Positions 51,378 through 62,016 of a stretch of DNA of 64,000 bases are shown piece after piece. This stretch comes from Paulinella micropora (taxonomy: Eukaryota; Cercozoa; Imbricatea; Euglyphida). Both the position numbers and the translations under genes were made by a program. The notes below the pieces were generated by a model. It was not told the origin of the DNA. It saw only the letters and a list, made by a program, of their open reading frames with translations, and searched no databases. Position 1 is the stretch's first letter. Every line of letters starts with the position of its first letter. The DNA lies in contig BJOX01000060.1 of NCBI GenBank assembly GCA_009731375.1, forward strand, positions 512,163-576,162, in the 5' to 3' direction.

Positions 51378-52019
51378 AGATGTATTGCACGAAGAAGGAG
51401 AATCAAAGACCATGGGTAGAGGCAGCACCATCATTTGCGTTTGCAATGAACTGTCTACCTTCTACGGCGTTAGGAGGCTCGAAGAGCTCGATCTCGCCAT
51501 ATTAACTAGTATATGGGCGTGAGCCTGATATCCCGACTTCGCTCCTTCACCCAAAAGACACTTGGGCGGATGCGGATGAGTTGTTTGGGATGAGACTTAG
51601 AGTAAAGATGGAGGCGGAGCAAATAGTCAGGGCGCATAGAGAGGCGGAGCGCCGAAAGACGGATGCTGAAGGGGTGCGACAAGCGCACTTGGATCAGATC
51701 AAATTCCAGGTCGGGGATTTTGTATTATTGTACCATCCTCAGGTCCCGAAGGCAGTCAGCTCTAAGCTGTTCTCACTGGAAAGGACCATATCAAATCATG
51801 GAACAGACGGGACCTCTGAATTACAAGATCAGGGGTAGAGGGAAGGTGCAAATTGTGAATGTACGAAGGCTGATTAAGTATGATCCCTTCTTACTGGAAG
51901 ATGAATCCGTTGAGGAGGCGTTAAAACGGATGAAGGATGATTTCAAAGAGGTGCCGCCCATCCACAAGGAGGCTGGCATAGACCAAGAAGATGCTTATTG
52001 GCCGCATGGGCACCGATAG
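51378..52019 (+). pseudogene. Integrase C-terminal region with GPY/F motif, frameshifted
   Basis: Frames at 51581-51838 (AHLDQIKFQVGDFVLLY) and 51663-52019 (HWKGPYQIMEQTGPLNYKI, IVNVRRLIKYDPF) give the GPY/F module, which contributes to target binding in Ty3-type integrases. At least two frameshifts. No chromodomain seen. Confidence 0.7.
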
Positions 52020-52684
52020 CGGAGAAGGAGGAGAGTGAAGTTGACAGTAAGGAGAAGACTGACCGCATAAGCGCGGTGGGGACTCAGTCTAGATCTAAGT
52101 CTCCGCGAGAGCACAGCGGAAAGAAGGAGAAGATCACGGAGGCGCAGCTAAGGAGAGCGCGAAATGATCTTATCAACGACCAACCGAGGAAGACGATGAG
52201 GTCGATGAGATCAAAGGACGTTCACTAGGAGGAGGAGACGGATACTGATCCAAACGCGGGCAACGTCGAGATCGTCCATGAGCGATGGAAGGAAGGCGAC
52301 GCAATATCAACCATTGCATGGGTGCAAGACGCTTTTTATCTAATGAGACCAGCGGAACAACATGTTGCCGATGAAACTCTCTCAGACTTATACTTGATGC
52401 GGGTCGTGGCGGTCCCACGAAAAACACGTGTCACACGGACACTCAAAATATCATCAGCCGCAAAAATAATGCAACCGATACTCCAGTTCTGGAGAAGTAT
52501 GGACTCGGTTGAGGATCCAAAGGCAAGACATCATCTGCCAGTATATAAAGACGCAAAAAGTCTCGAGACATGGGATGATACAATTACTCCCAGAGACAAG
52601 GAATACACTGCGTGGACCATTCAGACACTGCCAAGGGGAGTGCTTGACATCCCTTTTGATTTATCGTTGGGCGGAATAACGTAG
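52020..52684 (+). CDS. Post-integrase frame of the retroelement or flanking DNA
   Basis: Lys/Glu/Ser/Arg-rich frame to 52228, then a 120-codon frame (52322-52684; FYLMRPAEQHVADETLSDL, KIMQPILQFWRSMDSVEDP) that ends at TAG exactly where the kelch similarity begins. Function unknown. Confidence 0.35.
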
Positions 52685-52690
52685 AGCCGG
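52680..52690. other. Junction: host-like DNA to virus-like DNA
   Basis: On the minus strand the kelch frame is good through GGGVLGGRLY and loses similarity immediately after (IPPNDKSKGMS). On the plus strand the retroelement frame stops at 52684. No gap is present. It is either an insertion point or an assembly chimera. Confidence 0.5.
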
Positions 52691-53768
52691 CCCCCCAGCA
52701 CACCCCCGCCGGGATAACTCCGTGCCCTGGACATATGTACCGACTCGGACCAGACCTTGGTAGTCGTGTCCAACACCACGACGCGGGCTAGATGGTGGAT
52801 GTCGCCCGACCCGCCGAGCAGGTAGATGTTATTGCCGAGCGTCAGGGCCAGGGCGCCTACGCAGGCCTGCGCCAGAGCCGGCAATCGCTCCCACCGCGCG
52901 TCCTGCCGGGATATGTCTAGGCGCTCGACGTCTCTCAAGCGGCTCCCGGCGTCAACTCCCCCCATGGCGTACAGGTATTTGCCCACGGCCAAGCCAGCGG
53001 GGTGCGCGCGGGGCCTGTGAAGCTCGCCGAGTCGTGTCCAGCTGTTTTGCTTGGCGTCGTAGCAGAACGTGTGACCAAGGCGTTTGGGGTAAGGGTCCGC
53101 GCCGCCCGCGCAACAGCCGCCAAACACGTACAGACAAGCCTGCCGGATCATGGCTCGCGTCTTTTCCCTGGAGCTCCAAGAATTGCGCAGAACGGAGAGC
53201 TCGACGACACGTTGTTCGCGTTCTACGCCGGCCTCCACCTCCAGCGTCTCCCGGCCCAGCAGTTTCTGTAGCTCTGCCTTGTGCCTCCCGATCATTTGGC
53301 GGATGCAATAGAGTTCGTCGCTGAGCTCCTTCTGCTCTTGCTCGGAGCTTTGTTCCATGCGCAGACACAGCGACGCGCTCTTGGCCTCCAGAGCTAGCAC
53401 GTCTTGCTTGCGCTTGTCAATGGCGGATGTGAGCTGCTGGTGGGCCGCCGCAACTGCGCGGGGTAGTTCTTACCAGCCACTTGGTACGCGTGCCTACCAG
53501 CCGGAGGTTAAATCCGCCGCCCGAGGTTAGTTGTTGTAGGAGGAAAGTAGTTGACTCCTCGGCCAGTCCATCCCCAAAGTGTCCGTCCTGCAGCTGGCAC
53601 AGCTTCGACGCCGTGGCCAACAGGGTCTGGTACAGCTCTACAGCGGGCTTGTTCACGATAACAGTGGCGACCGCCGGCTTGCTCTTGCTGTCGTCCTCGC
53701 AATCGTCGAGCCCCCGAGTGTCACTGGCCTTGGGGGTGTTGTCAGCTACTTCTTTTCTTTCTGGTTAG
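52686..53768 (-). pseudogene. Coiled-coil/kelch protein, truncated after three kelch repeats
   Basis: A start near 53768 (MLTRKK) or an internal ATG/GTG, then an acidic N-terminus, a coiled coil (about 53170-53420, MEQSSEQEQKELSDELYCIRQ), and three kelch repeats with paired Gly and the Tyr/Trp spacing: LYVFGGCCAGG...NSWTRL, KYLYAMGGVD...ARWERL and NIYLLGGSGD...KVWSES. A fourth begins (PGGGVLGGRLY) and is cut at 52685. A complete propeller needs about six blades, so the C-terminal half is missing. A frameshift near 53470 and one near the start are required. Kelch proteins often act as substrate adaptors or actin binders. Confidence 0.75.
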
Positions 53769-53944
53769 CATTGCTTGGTTTTTTTTTCTTGTCTGTGAGT
53801 CAACAGCACGGGGAACAATGTCGTAGAGAGGAAAAAAGGGAGTGTCAGAGAACAAAAAACAAGCCCTAGGTTGTGCGCCTTGCACTCCTTTTTTTTCTCT
53901 ATTTCTCCTTACTTTGCCACAAACAAAGGGACGAGGGGGGGAGC

Positions 53945-54152
<208 letters not shown>

Positions 54153-54213
54153 TAGCACAAATTTCCCCTCCCCACGCCCCCCGGCGTTGGCCCAGATTGA
54201 GACAAAGAGCACA

Positions 54214-55680
54214 ATGAAGCGCGAACGAAAAACCTGTGGCACCGAGCAGGCCCGCCGCCGCTGTGATAACTCAGCCAAAAGGCAACGCACAGAAACTAGC
54301 TCGGTCGCCCAGTCTTCGTGGTTGATGAACCTGCCCAGAGACATTTGGGCGCTGATAAGAGAACTGTAGGGTGCAGAAGAAGCAGTCCTACTTGCTCTAG
54401 TGTATCGCGGAACTCTGGAAATCGTCAAGAGCAGCGAGTTTTGGGAGGGCTGGGAGCAACCAGTCTTTGAGTTGTCGCGTGACAGCAAAAAAGCAGTGTT
54501 CTCTTTGTTTGTCCAACACTGTATTGAGGCCCGCCGGCCCTTGCGACAGGTTTCGCTTTGTGCTCCCTACAACCCAGAAAACTACACAAGGAAGTGTCTG
54601 AACGAGGTGACTGTCACAACCCTAGTCATCATAGGCAAGCCTGGTAGAAAACACGTAGTGCAAGCTTTAAGAGAGAAACTTCCTGAACGAGTTTGCTGGC
54701 ATCCACAAATTAGTCGCCGCAAACACCAGTGACATCTGCCAGCATCTGCAGAACCGCCAAAACACTCGTAACCTGCGGTCACTCATCATTCTAGGCCAGG
54801 AGGTGACTGACGACAGCCTGCGAGTCTTGCAGGGCCTGGAAGATTTGGAGAGCCTCGGCGATGCCGCCTGATAACCGACATTGGCCTACAAGCGCTGGCG
54901 TCCATGAAAAGACTTCGCGAGCTTTGCGTAAAGTATTGCACCCACATTCGTGGCACCCACCTACGGGATCTGCAACAATTGACGAAGCTGACGTTGAGCC
55001 AACGGGCACTTGACATAACTATAGAGCAAGTGTCTTTCCTCAAAAAGCTGAAAGCATTGGACCTGTTTCGATGTAGAAATATCTCTGGCAAGAACATAGA
55101 ACTACTTGGCGACTTCGAATTCGACTGCCTGCGACTTCGTTTCTGCGGTGATACCAGTGACAGCAAACTATACGTTTTGAGCCAAATGCAGGGCCTGCAA
55201 GCCCTGCATTTGAGAATGACTCCAGAAATCACTGTTTACGGCCTGGCAAATTTGCAGCTCTGTCCCGCACTGGAAGAATTGGTCATCGAAGGCTGTAATC
55301 AGTTTGAGGACCTTTTTGTACTACAAGGATTCCATGCTCGGCGCACCCTGCAGCTGAAAGGTATGAACAGACGTCTTAGCCCGCCAATTGGGTTCGCGGC
55401 CTGCCAGACTATACAAAGGCTACAGCTGGATAATTACAGCATATCAGACGAGACAATCTGCGCGTTACAGCGCTTGCAGTCACTGAAAGAATTGGAACTA
55501 ACTGGGTGTATGATCACGGGCAGCGTATTAGGGCTACAGGACTGCCGCTCGCTGAGAACGTTCGTGATGCTTCAGTGTTCTGGTGTGTCTGCTGAATCGC
55601 GGGGGGCGCTGACACGGGCCAGACCTGGCATGCGCCTTTGCCTAAGCCTCCACGATATCTATTCCGCCCTGATTGTTTGA
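54214..55680 (+). pseudogene. F-box/LRR protein with in-frame TAG and two frameshifts
   Basis: ATG at 54214. A basic N-terminus is followed by the F-box-like WLMNLPRDIWALIREL (about 54322-54366), where a TAG (54367-54369) interrupts the frame. The same frame continues (GAEEAVLLALVYRG). Shifts near 54690 and 54860 lead into an uninterrupted LRR run from 54904: LRELCVKYCTHIRG, LTKLTLSQRALD, LKALDLFRCRNISG, LEELVIEGCNQFED, IQRLQLDNYSISD, LKELELTGCMITG and LRTFVMLQCSGVS. These are cysteine-containing LRRs as in SCF adaptors. Ends at TGA 55678. The product would have recruited targets to a host ubiquitin ligase; this copy is broken. Confidence 0.75.
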
Positions 55681-55922
55681 TTGTATGGCGATTGGACTCT
55701 GGTGTCGTTGGCAGAACTCTAATGACGTGTAGAACATTTCTTGAAACGCAGAAGTCTGAGCAAAGTGACTTTATTTGAATAAAATACTTTTGTCTTTGCA
55801 GTTGATGTGTGCGCAGAGTAGAATGGAAGTTAGTTTTAGCGGCTTTTCCGGTTGTAGCAAAACTACATCGACGGCACGTTCAACCAGCTACCACCCACAT
55901 GCCCGAGGCACGGGGTGAAGTA

Positions 55923-56147
55923 TTATGTCCTGGCCTTTTGGCGCCGGCGGACGGGGGTCTCCAGTTGCTCGAGTTTATTTTGTGCTACAGCTACTAGCCA
56001 ACGAACGTCTTCCAAGAACTGCAAGAAATGGTGGCCGAGCCATGGCACGGACAGGACGCCGTCGGGGTCGTGAGGCCCTTGTCCATCTGGTACATTGAAC
56101 ACCGCCCATTTATCCGCCGCGGGGTCGTGCTGGAGCACTGTGCGCAA
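55923..56147 (-). pseudogene. Unrecognised coding remnant
   Basis: A 74-codon frame with HDPAADKWAVFNVPDGQG and GHHFLQFLEDVRWLVAVAQ looks like real protein, but both ends merge into low-complexity or repeat DNA. No family recognised. Confidence 0.3.
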
Positions 56148-56164
56148 GATCTGCGGAAATAGGA

Positions 56165-56530
56165 AAAATATGAAAAGTGGAAAAAAACTTTTTTTTGGAA
56201 TGCGTTTGCACGCGCAAACAAGGGACGAGGGCAGGGAAGGGAGAGGGGGGAGGGGGCCGCGCCAAGAAAGCGCAGAATTTTTTTATTAAAAATCGACAAC
56301 GTTTAGAAAAAGCCAAAGAAGGGAGTCGAGCGCAAAGACCCACGCACCCCNNNNNNNNNNAGCATGGGTGTACACAAATCCGAAACTCAGACATAGGGAA
56401 TGTCAGGGTTTTCACATTATTATTATTTACGGGCTGGCAGCCGGAGTTTCGGGGACTCTGCCAGTACACACATAAATAAAATAAGCGTGGCGAGAAAGTA
56501 TTAAAAAAACTGTTTTTTTAATGAACCAAG
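56165..56530. repeat. Intergenic with family A-like copy and gap
   Basis: gccgcgccaagaaagcgcag, aatttttttattaaaaatcg and acaacgttta (56259-56306) form a diverged family A copy in the same orientation as those at 1-4255. Gap at 56351-56360. No gene. Confidence 0.55.
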
Positions 56531-56538
56531 CCGGAATT

Positions 56539-56976
56539 TCAATTGGTTGGAGCCTGGCACACGGCATCCTCCAGCCGTTGCCAGGCCGAGCCGAGCAGCG
56601 CCTCCCAGGCCGAATCGTGGTAGTCTCGTGCCAGAACGGAGACCACGCCCTCTTGAAGCTCGACGCATAAATTAGCTAGGTTTTTTTGGCCTGTCCTCCT
56701 TTCTAAAACCAAGCAGTGCAAAGCGGCACGGTCTTCTTCATCTTCATCAACTCGGCGCAGGAGTAGCAGTGCCTGCGCCAGCTTGGCCTTGGCTGCGACG
56801 CTGTCGAAGCCACGAACACGGTTTCGAGCGGAGGTTCTCATTTGTCCCAGCAAAAGTCCGGCATAGTGCAGCATTGCGAGGCGCTGCGGTTCGCGGTCGA
56901 ACCACGGCCGCGCGTAAGGCCACACGTGCAGCGGAGTCTCGTATTCGCTCGGGTTCTGTTCAAGGTGTCTGAACAT
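56539..56976 (-). CDS. Unrecognised 145-aa protein
   Basis: Intact ATG-to-TGA frame. Mostly helical (FDSVAAKAKLAQALLLLRRV, DYHDSAWEALLGSAWQRLED), acidic C-terminal half. No motif recognised. Divergent from the gene at 57141, with about 165 bases between their starts that may hold both promoters. Confidence 0.5.
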   Translation of the reverse strand: MFRHLEQNPSEYETPLHVWPYARPWFDREPQRLAMLHYAGLLLGQMRTSARNRVRGFDSVAAKAKLAQALLLLRRVDEDEEDRAALHCLVLERRTGQKNLANLCVELQEGVVSVLARDYHDSAWEALLGSAWQRLEDAVCQAPTN

Positions 56977-57140
56977 TACAAAAGTCTACTGTATCTGGCA
57001 CGCAGTAGCCAAGCAGAAAAAACCAGGCACCGCGATTATCGAACGTGGCGCGTGCCGATTGCACAAGACAGTTGGCGACTTGGTTGTGGGACGCGCTCGG
57101 CCCGCACACGTCGAGCAACACTACTCTCGTGCGCAATCTG

Positions 57141-58944
57141 ATGCACGGGATGCGGCTGGAACGTTTCGAGCCACTGGCGGCTGTAACTGAGAAGCTTATG
57201 CGGGAGCCGCAAAGCTTGTGTCCGTTAGTAGACAGAGTGAGCGACTGTGCGTCCCAGAACGTCATGTTAGGGTCCGCAGCCTGCCGCCTGGTAAACGAGC
57301 CAGAGCTGCTGGCTGGCCAGCTTGGCTCGCTTTCCCAGGAGGCCCCTAGCGATTGCACGGCAAGAGCTACTGACATGGACGCTTGTCCTCGAGGCCTGGA
57401 CGCAGGCCTGCCAGTCCAGTTACGTACTCGCGCATGATTTTGCGTTTTACCTACGACGTGAGTTTGTGGGGGGGGCGAGCGCTGCGACAAACTTTGGTCT
57501 GGGCTGGTGGGACGCGAGTGTCAGCGAATTTCTGCACACAAAGTTTACTAGCATAGAGTCGGCCCTGTCTAGGTACAACAGGGCGCGCGCCAATCGTGCT
57601 CCGAGCGGGCTGGAGGGAACATGGCTAACCATTAACATCCTGGAGGCGGTGTCGCTGGATGCCCAGAAGGGACTGGACGATAATGTCGTGGCGGGGCTTG
57701 CGGTGGCGCACAAGGTGCGAAACCGCAACTTTACGCGTGTGGCAGACATCGATGGCAATCAGGAATTTCGCTGGGCTCTGGGCACGCAACTCGCAGACAG
57801 CTACATAGCCTGGAACCTGAACTTTAATCTGGGCAGTCTGGAGGTGTGGTCGCCCTTGTCCAAGCTACTGTTGCCGTCGGTAGTCTGCTCACGCGATGAA
57901 TTCGAGGCCGAAACCTTTCTGTCAGCGCGTGTGTACTCCTTGTTCTTTTTTATGCTGCTGCAAGGGCTACCCAGCGCCCTGCGCAGCTTCCGGTCGCCGC
58001 CCGGCGCTTTCCACCTACTGCGCGCGGGGGAACTGGCGCGGGCCCTGGCCAACACTACGCTTGACACGCTACCGCTCTACAGCCCACCCAGCGCCGAGCA
58101 GGTGCTGCGTATGCAGCATGACCTGCCAGGCCACCTGTCTTTGCTGATTTACTTGGGACCCTACGGCTGGCGGCTTGCGCTTTGTACGAGCATGTGGATC
58201 AGTTGTCTGCTGGCCGGCATTGCGCTGGAGCTCGGCTCGCGCTCCTGGCTGCGCTACAGAGCCCCCGACGCCAGGCTCCTCAAGACCAGCTGGTGGCTCG
58301 TTCAAACATTGTTCCCGCTGCTACAAGTGATTGGCATCTACTCGTTTTCGGTGTTTGGCCTGCCCTTCATGGTGCTCGGGCTCTTCAAGTTTGGGATGCC
58401 CGAAATTAGCACGTACCTAGTCTTGAGCTTTTGCATCCATGACGAACGAGGGCGTCCAATTCTTTGGTACGGCGTGCTGCATTTTTTGAACGGGCTGGCC
58501 ACATTGCTCCACCACGCCGCCACTCTCAGGCTCGTGTGCTCGCTCATTACCCGCACTACGTCGCTCAACGGGATTGATTACCTGAGCGTGTCGTTGCCGT
58601 TGGTGTGCCAGCATTATTTTGTCGCGCTGCGTTTCCATGCCAAGATCTTATACGCAGCCATCGAGCTCGTGTTAGAGATCTGGTGGGAAGTAGAAGTTTG
58701 GAACGTGATGCCCAGGTACGTTCGTTTTCATGAGCAGCGTGTTATCTGGGCCATGCTTTGTGCGCACTGGCTGTACTGGGTTGTCGGCGTGCTGGAATGG
58801 CTGCTGGAGCCATCTAGCTCTGCCAAACTACCAGCCGCGGATCCGTTGCATACTCATTCAGCTGGTGCCAAAACCCACCGGCGCAATCATACGCTGGAGC
58901 GCATGCGCTTGGCCGCCAGCCTGAAGGGCCTGGAGGGCTTCTAG
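57141..58944 (+). CDS. Multi-pass membrane protein with large N-terminal domain, one frameshift
   Basis: The first frame (from ATG 57141) encodes MHGMRLERFEPLAAVTEKLM and changes near 57360 to the frame that runs open to TAG 58942. The N-terminal about 330 residues are soluble (WWDASVSEFLHTKFTSIESA, GLDDNVVAGLAVAHKVRNR). Several hydrophobic segments follow: ALCTSMWISCLLAGIALEL, WWLVQTLFPLLQVIGIYSF, FGLPFMVLGLFKF and AMLCAHWLYWVVGVLEWLL among others. Seven or so spans are possible. I looked for glycosyltransferase and chitin-synthase motifs without success. Function unknown. Confidence 0.55.
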
Positions 58945-59064
58945 TAGGAGCGAAACATCTCGCAACGCTCCGCTGGTCTTGTTGTCATTAAAATTCATTT
59001 TTTATTGACGATTCCTTGCCTTTGTGTGTGCGTGTGTGTGTGTGTGTGTGTGAATACGTAGACA

Positions 59065-60039
59065 CTAGTACTCTGCTATACAATAGCGCACAATGTTGTC
59101 TGGCAACAATGCTTTTAGCAGACTCAAAACCTGCGGGCGCCACCACAAACAGTCCAGAAATCCCTGGGCCTCTAGTGCCTTATTGGCGGCGAGGCAGTAT
59201 TCGTGAGCAGCAAGCTCGTACATAACAAGGTGTGGCCTAAGAAAATAGGACAGCACTAGTACTAGATTGGTGTGCACGGCTGCTCGGCTCAGGTGCGAGA
59301 GCAGCGGGTAGACGTTCTCCACGGCGACCCGCGGGCAGAGGCCGGAAGGATTTTGTCTGAGAAAGTCCAGCCAGAAGGCGCATTCACGTTCTCCGGCCTG
59401 GCAGCCCTGAGCCAACTCTAGTCTGTCCCGCAGAAACAGGCGCTCCGCCGCCTCCCAGTCACGGCGCACGGCCTCCTGGTCGGCGCGGCCACGGTTGGCT
59501 CGCCTATGCTTTAAAACGTACCATCTACGCTTCCGAGCCGCCAAGTCACTTGCGCAGTATTCTCATAACATGCTTTGGCATTTGTCGCGGAGCTTGGGGG
59601 CGGTTTCGGGCTGCCGCTGCTGTATCAACGCCAGCTCCGCGACAAGGACATGCACGAGCCCCTGGTAAAGCTCGTGGTTGACAAACGACAAGAGCCTGCG
59701 CGTTATGTGGCTGCGACACAAATCCCCCCGTCCGGTCGGGGCTCTGCATTTTAGGAGGTCCTGCCTGATGGCTTCAGTGAGTTGTCGCAGCTGTTCGTCG
59801 CTGGGGCCTAATCTTTGCCTTTGCAAATCAATCAAGAGATTGCTTACGGCAATCAGGGGCGCGATGAGCTGTTGCTGCTGGACGGGTACTAACGCTTGAG
59901 TGCTATCATCATCATCTATCGTGGCAGTGGGTCTAGGTGGTACCTGGGCGATGCATTGTCGTGATCTCTTCAAGGGCCACATCGGTGGTGGGCGTGGTGT
60001 AGGTGTGTGTGTGTGTATGTGTGTGTGTGTGTGGTCCAC
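59065..60039 (-). CDS. Unrecognised protein with an in-frame TGA
   Basis: A single frame runs from 60039 to TAG 59065 with one interruption, a TGA at 59563-59565 (after KCQSML, before EYCASDLAARKRRW). The N-terminal half is Gln-rich (ALVPVQQQQLIAPLIAVSNLL); the C-terminal half is helical with Trp/Cys (ECAFWLDFLRQNPSG, HTNLVLVLSYFLRPHLVMYEL). The first 13 codons come from a (GT)n repeat, so the real start is probably the later Met (MWPLKRSRQ, about 59982). Both halves could be separate genes, but the second has no ATG near its start. No family recognised. Confidence 0.5.
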
Positions 60040-60119
60040 CGCGCTCTAACCGTCCGATCAATCACAAAGACAAACGCTTGCTGTTCCCAAGGTAATAATA
60101 GCCGCGGGAATATATTTAT

Positions 60120-60300
60120 TAGGTTATGTGTATTTCAAATCAACACGGGTCCTTTCCCCCCCTCCCCCCCCCTCCGCTTCTCAAATACTCCTGTCCCTTC
60201 TTCTCCATACCTCACCTTGGGGAGGGGGGGGGGGGGGGGGAAGGGGGGGGGGGGGGTTTTTTTTTTGGTTTTTTTTTTTTTTTTTTTTTNNNNNNNNNNA
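60120..60300. repeat. G-run/T-run low complexity with gap
   Basis: ccccccctcc, then G runs, T runs and gap 60290-60299. No gene between 60,040 and 60,450. Confidence 0.8.
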
Positions 60301-60449
60301 GGGTGCGTGATTGTTTTCTGTCTTTTTTATTAGAATAAATAAGTAGGTGAGCTAAAATTTAGAAGGCGAGGAGTTGTGAGAATTTTTTATTGAAAGGGAG
60401 AAAGCCACATGTGCATAACAAAGCGCAAGCAGTTATGCTTATTTTCCTG

Positions 60450-61537
60450 CTAACGATCATCTCCGCTTCTTAACCCAAATCTGACCAGCACCAGTGGGCC
60501 AATGAGCCTTGTTGAGAGGCGTTCCCAGCCTCCGCAGCACACACTAGCAATAGTCTGCACAGCCGAGCAACAGTCCGGTACATCTAGCGCTAGAAAACGT
60601 TTGGCACAAAAGACTAGCACCTCTAGCGCGCCGTGCTTAGCTAGTGCGTTGCCCGTTTCCCGGCAGGCCAGGGGCTGCCAAAAGTCTGCGCCTCCCAGCC
60701 GCCCCTGGCGAAATCCGTGACGGTACAAGAAAGCGCCCACCCACCTCTCACTAACGAGGTGGCGGCTTGTGATGCGCGTGGCTATTACGTAGTCTTTTAC
60801 CTTGTCCACGTAAGCATCCCAGCCCAAATCCAGTGCATCTACGGCATAGATTGTCCAGAACCTCCAACCTCCTCTTGGTAATATTTCTTGTTGCAAAAGT
60901 TTCCAGGCCGTGCAAAAACGCGCCAGTGCTCTTGGGCCCTGCCAGCCGGGCAGGCGCCAGAGAGCCTCGGGCAGGTTGCCTGGGCAGGTACACAGGAAAT
61001 AAATCGGCGCAGCATCACATGCTGCCTGCTGCGGCGATCCGAGTTGGCACAAGACAGAATCGTCCAGGTCTGTAAGAACAACTTTATGAACCTCGAAACC
61101 TTCGATTTGCTCTTGCGTCTGTCTTCGGCGGAGCTTGACGAGAACGTTGGCCGGCTTTTGGTTTAGTGGGAACATCCCCGAGCGCAATACAAAGGCGCAG
61201 GAAGGTTTGCCATTGGCTCCAACACCGCAGAGAAAAAGGCGCAGGAAGGTTGTGGGTATCCACACTTGGTCAGATCGCAATCGAAGGCTTCCAAATGAAT
61301 AACTACTAGACAGTGCCTCTGCCCGCCCAGACCACCGGGCAGGTCGGCTGGACAATCGCAACCCTTGACTTCCAGCATGCGCTGCACCGCCCTGCGACGA
61401 CGACGTGCCCGCCGGTGGTTTGCTGCCTTGACCAGGAACACGCCGCGTTGCTGGCCAATACCTGGATTTGGTAAAGTGCAGGACCAACCCCGAGACGTTG
61501 TAGCCTGAGATAACCCGTTTCTTGTAAGCGCAGGCAA
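60450..61537 (-). CDS. Unrecognised protein, one frameshift
   Basis: The 5' part (61163-61537 frame) includes an Arg-rich stretch and LEVKGCDCPADLPGGLGG. Near 61205-61250, between two copies of gcgcaggaagg, the frame changes to one giving LRLFLCGVGANGKPSCAFVL through WKLLQQEILPRGGWRFWTIY to TAG 60450. About 345 residues in all. The Cys/Trp-rich mixed alpha/beta sequence is protein-like on both sides. No family recognised. Confidence 0.45.
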
Positions 61538-61539
61538 TC

Positions 61540-61905
61540 GCTTACTAATTTTAAGGCACGGCCATTGTTGGGACTAAAGAATACACCATACGCTCATTGG
61601 CCCAACACCGGCAAGCTGCTTCGCGTTTCCAACATGTTACAAGTAGGGCCTGGGCCCAAATACGTAGTTAATGAGCCAGAGTCAGAGTCGCTCGGCTGCA
61701 CCTCGGGCGCTTGGCCCGTGACCGGCAGAGCGCAAGGTGGGGGAGCTATCATTTCCGTCGCGGGGGGGGGGGGGGGGGGGGGGGGGGGGGTNNNNNNNNN
61801 NNNNNNNNNNNNNNNNNNNNNNNNNNNNNNNNNNNNNNNNNNNNNNNNNNNNNNNNNNNNNNNNNNNNNNNNNNCCCCCCCCCCCCCCCTTCTCTCTCTC
61901 TCTCT
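61540..61905. other. Intergenic with G-run, gap, C-run and CT repeat
   Basis: Gap 61792-61874 flanked by gggg...t and cccc, then (tc)n. The layout mirrors 24835-25040, which also has a G run ending in t, a gap, a C run and (tc)n. Confidence 0.6.
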
Positions 61906-62016
61906 CTCTCTTGTCCTTTGCATAGCAGTGTGTGATACAGTCAGTCGCAAAAGGCGTTACCTTTCGTTTCTTGCGACAAGATCGCCTTTTTTCTGAAAAC
62001 CAAAATTTTATTGTAA

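Larger units (their letters stand above)
45252..52684 (+). mobile_element. Ty3/gypsy-type LTR retrotransposon, degenerate, LTRs not identified
   Basis: The order is Gag, protease, reverse transcriptase, RNase H and integrase with a GPY/F segment, as in Ty3/gypsy elements. It occupies about 7.4 kb in one orientation and is broken by frameshifts, stops and a 10-base gap. No flanking LTR pair, primer-binding site or polypurine tract was recognised. The right end abuts the kelch gene near 52,685. Components are listed separately. Confidence 0.85.

Noticed and set aside
57141-58944. Chitin synthase or other processive glycosyltransferase
   Set aside because: No D,D,D,QxxRW-type motifs were found.
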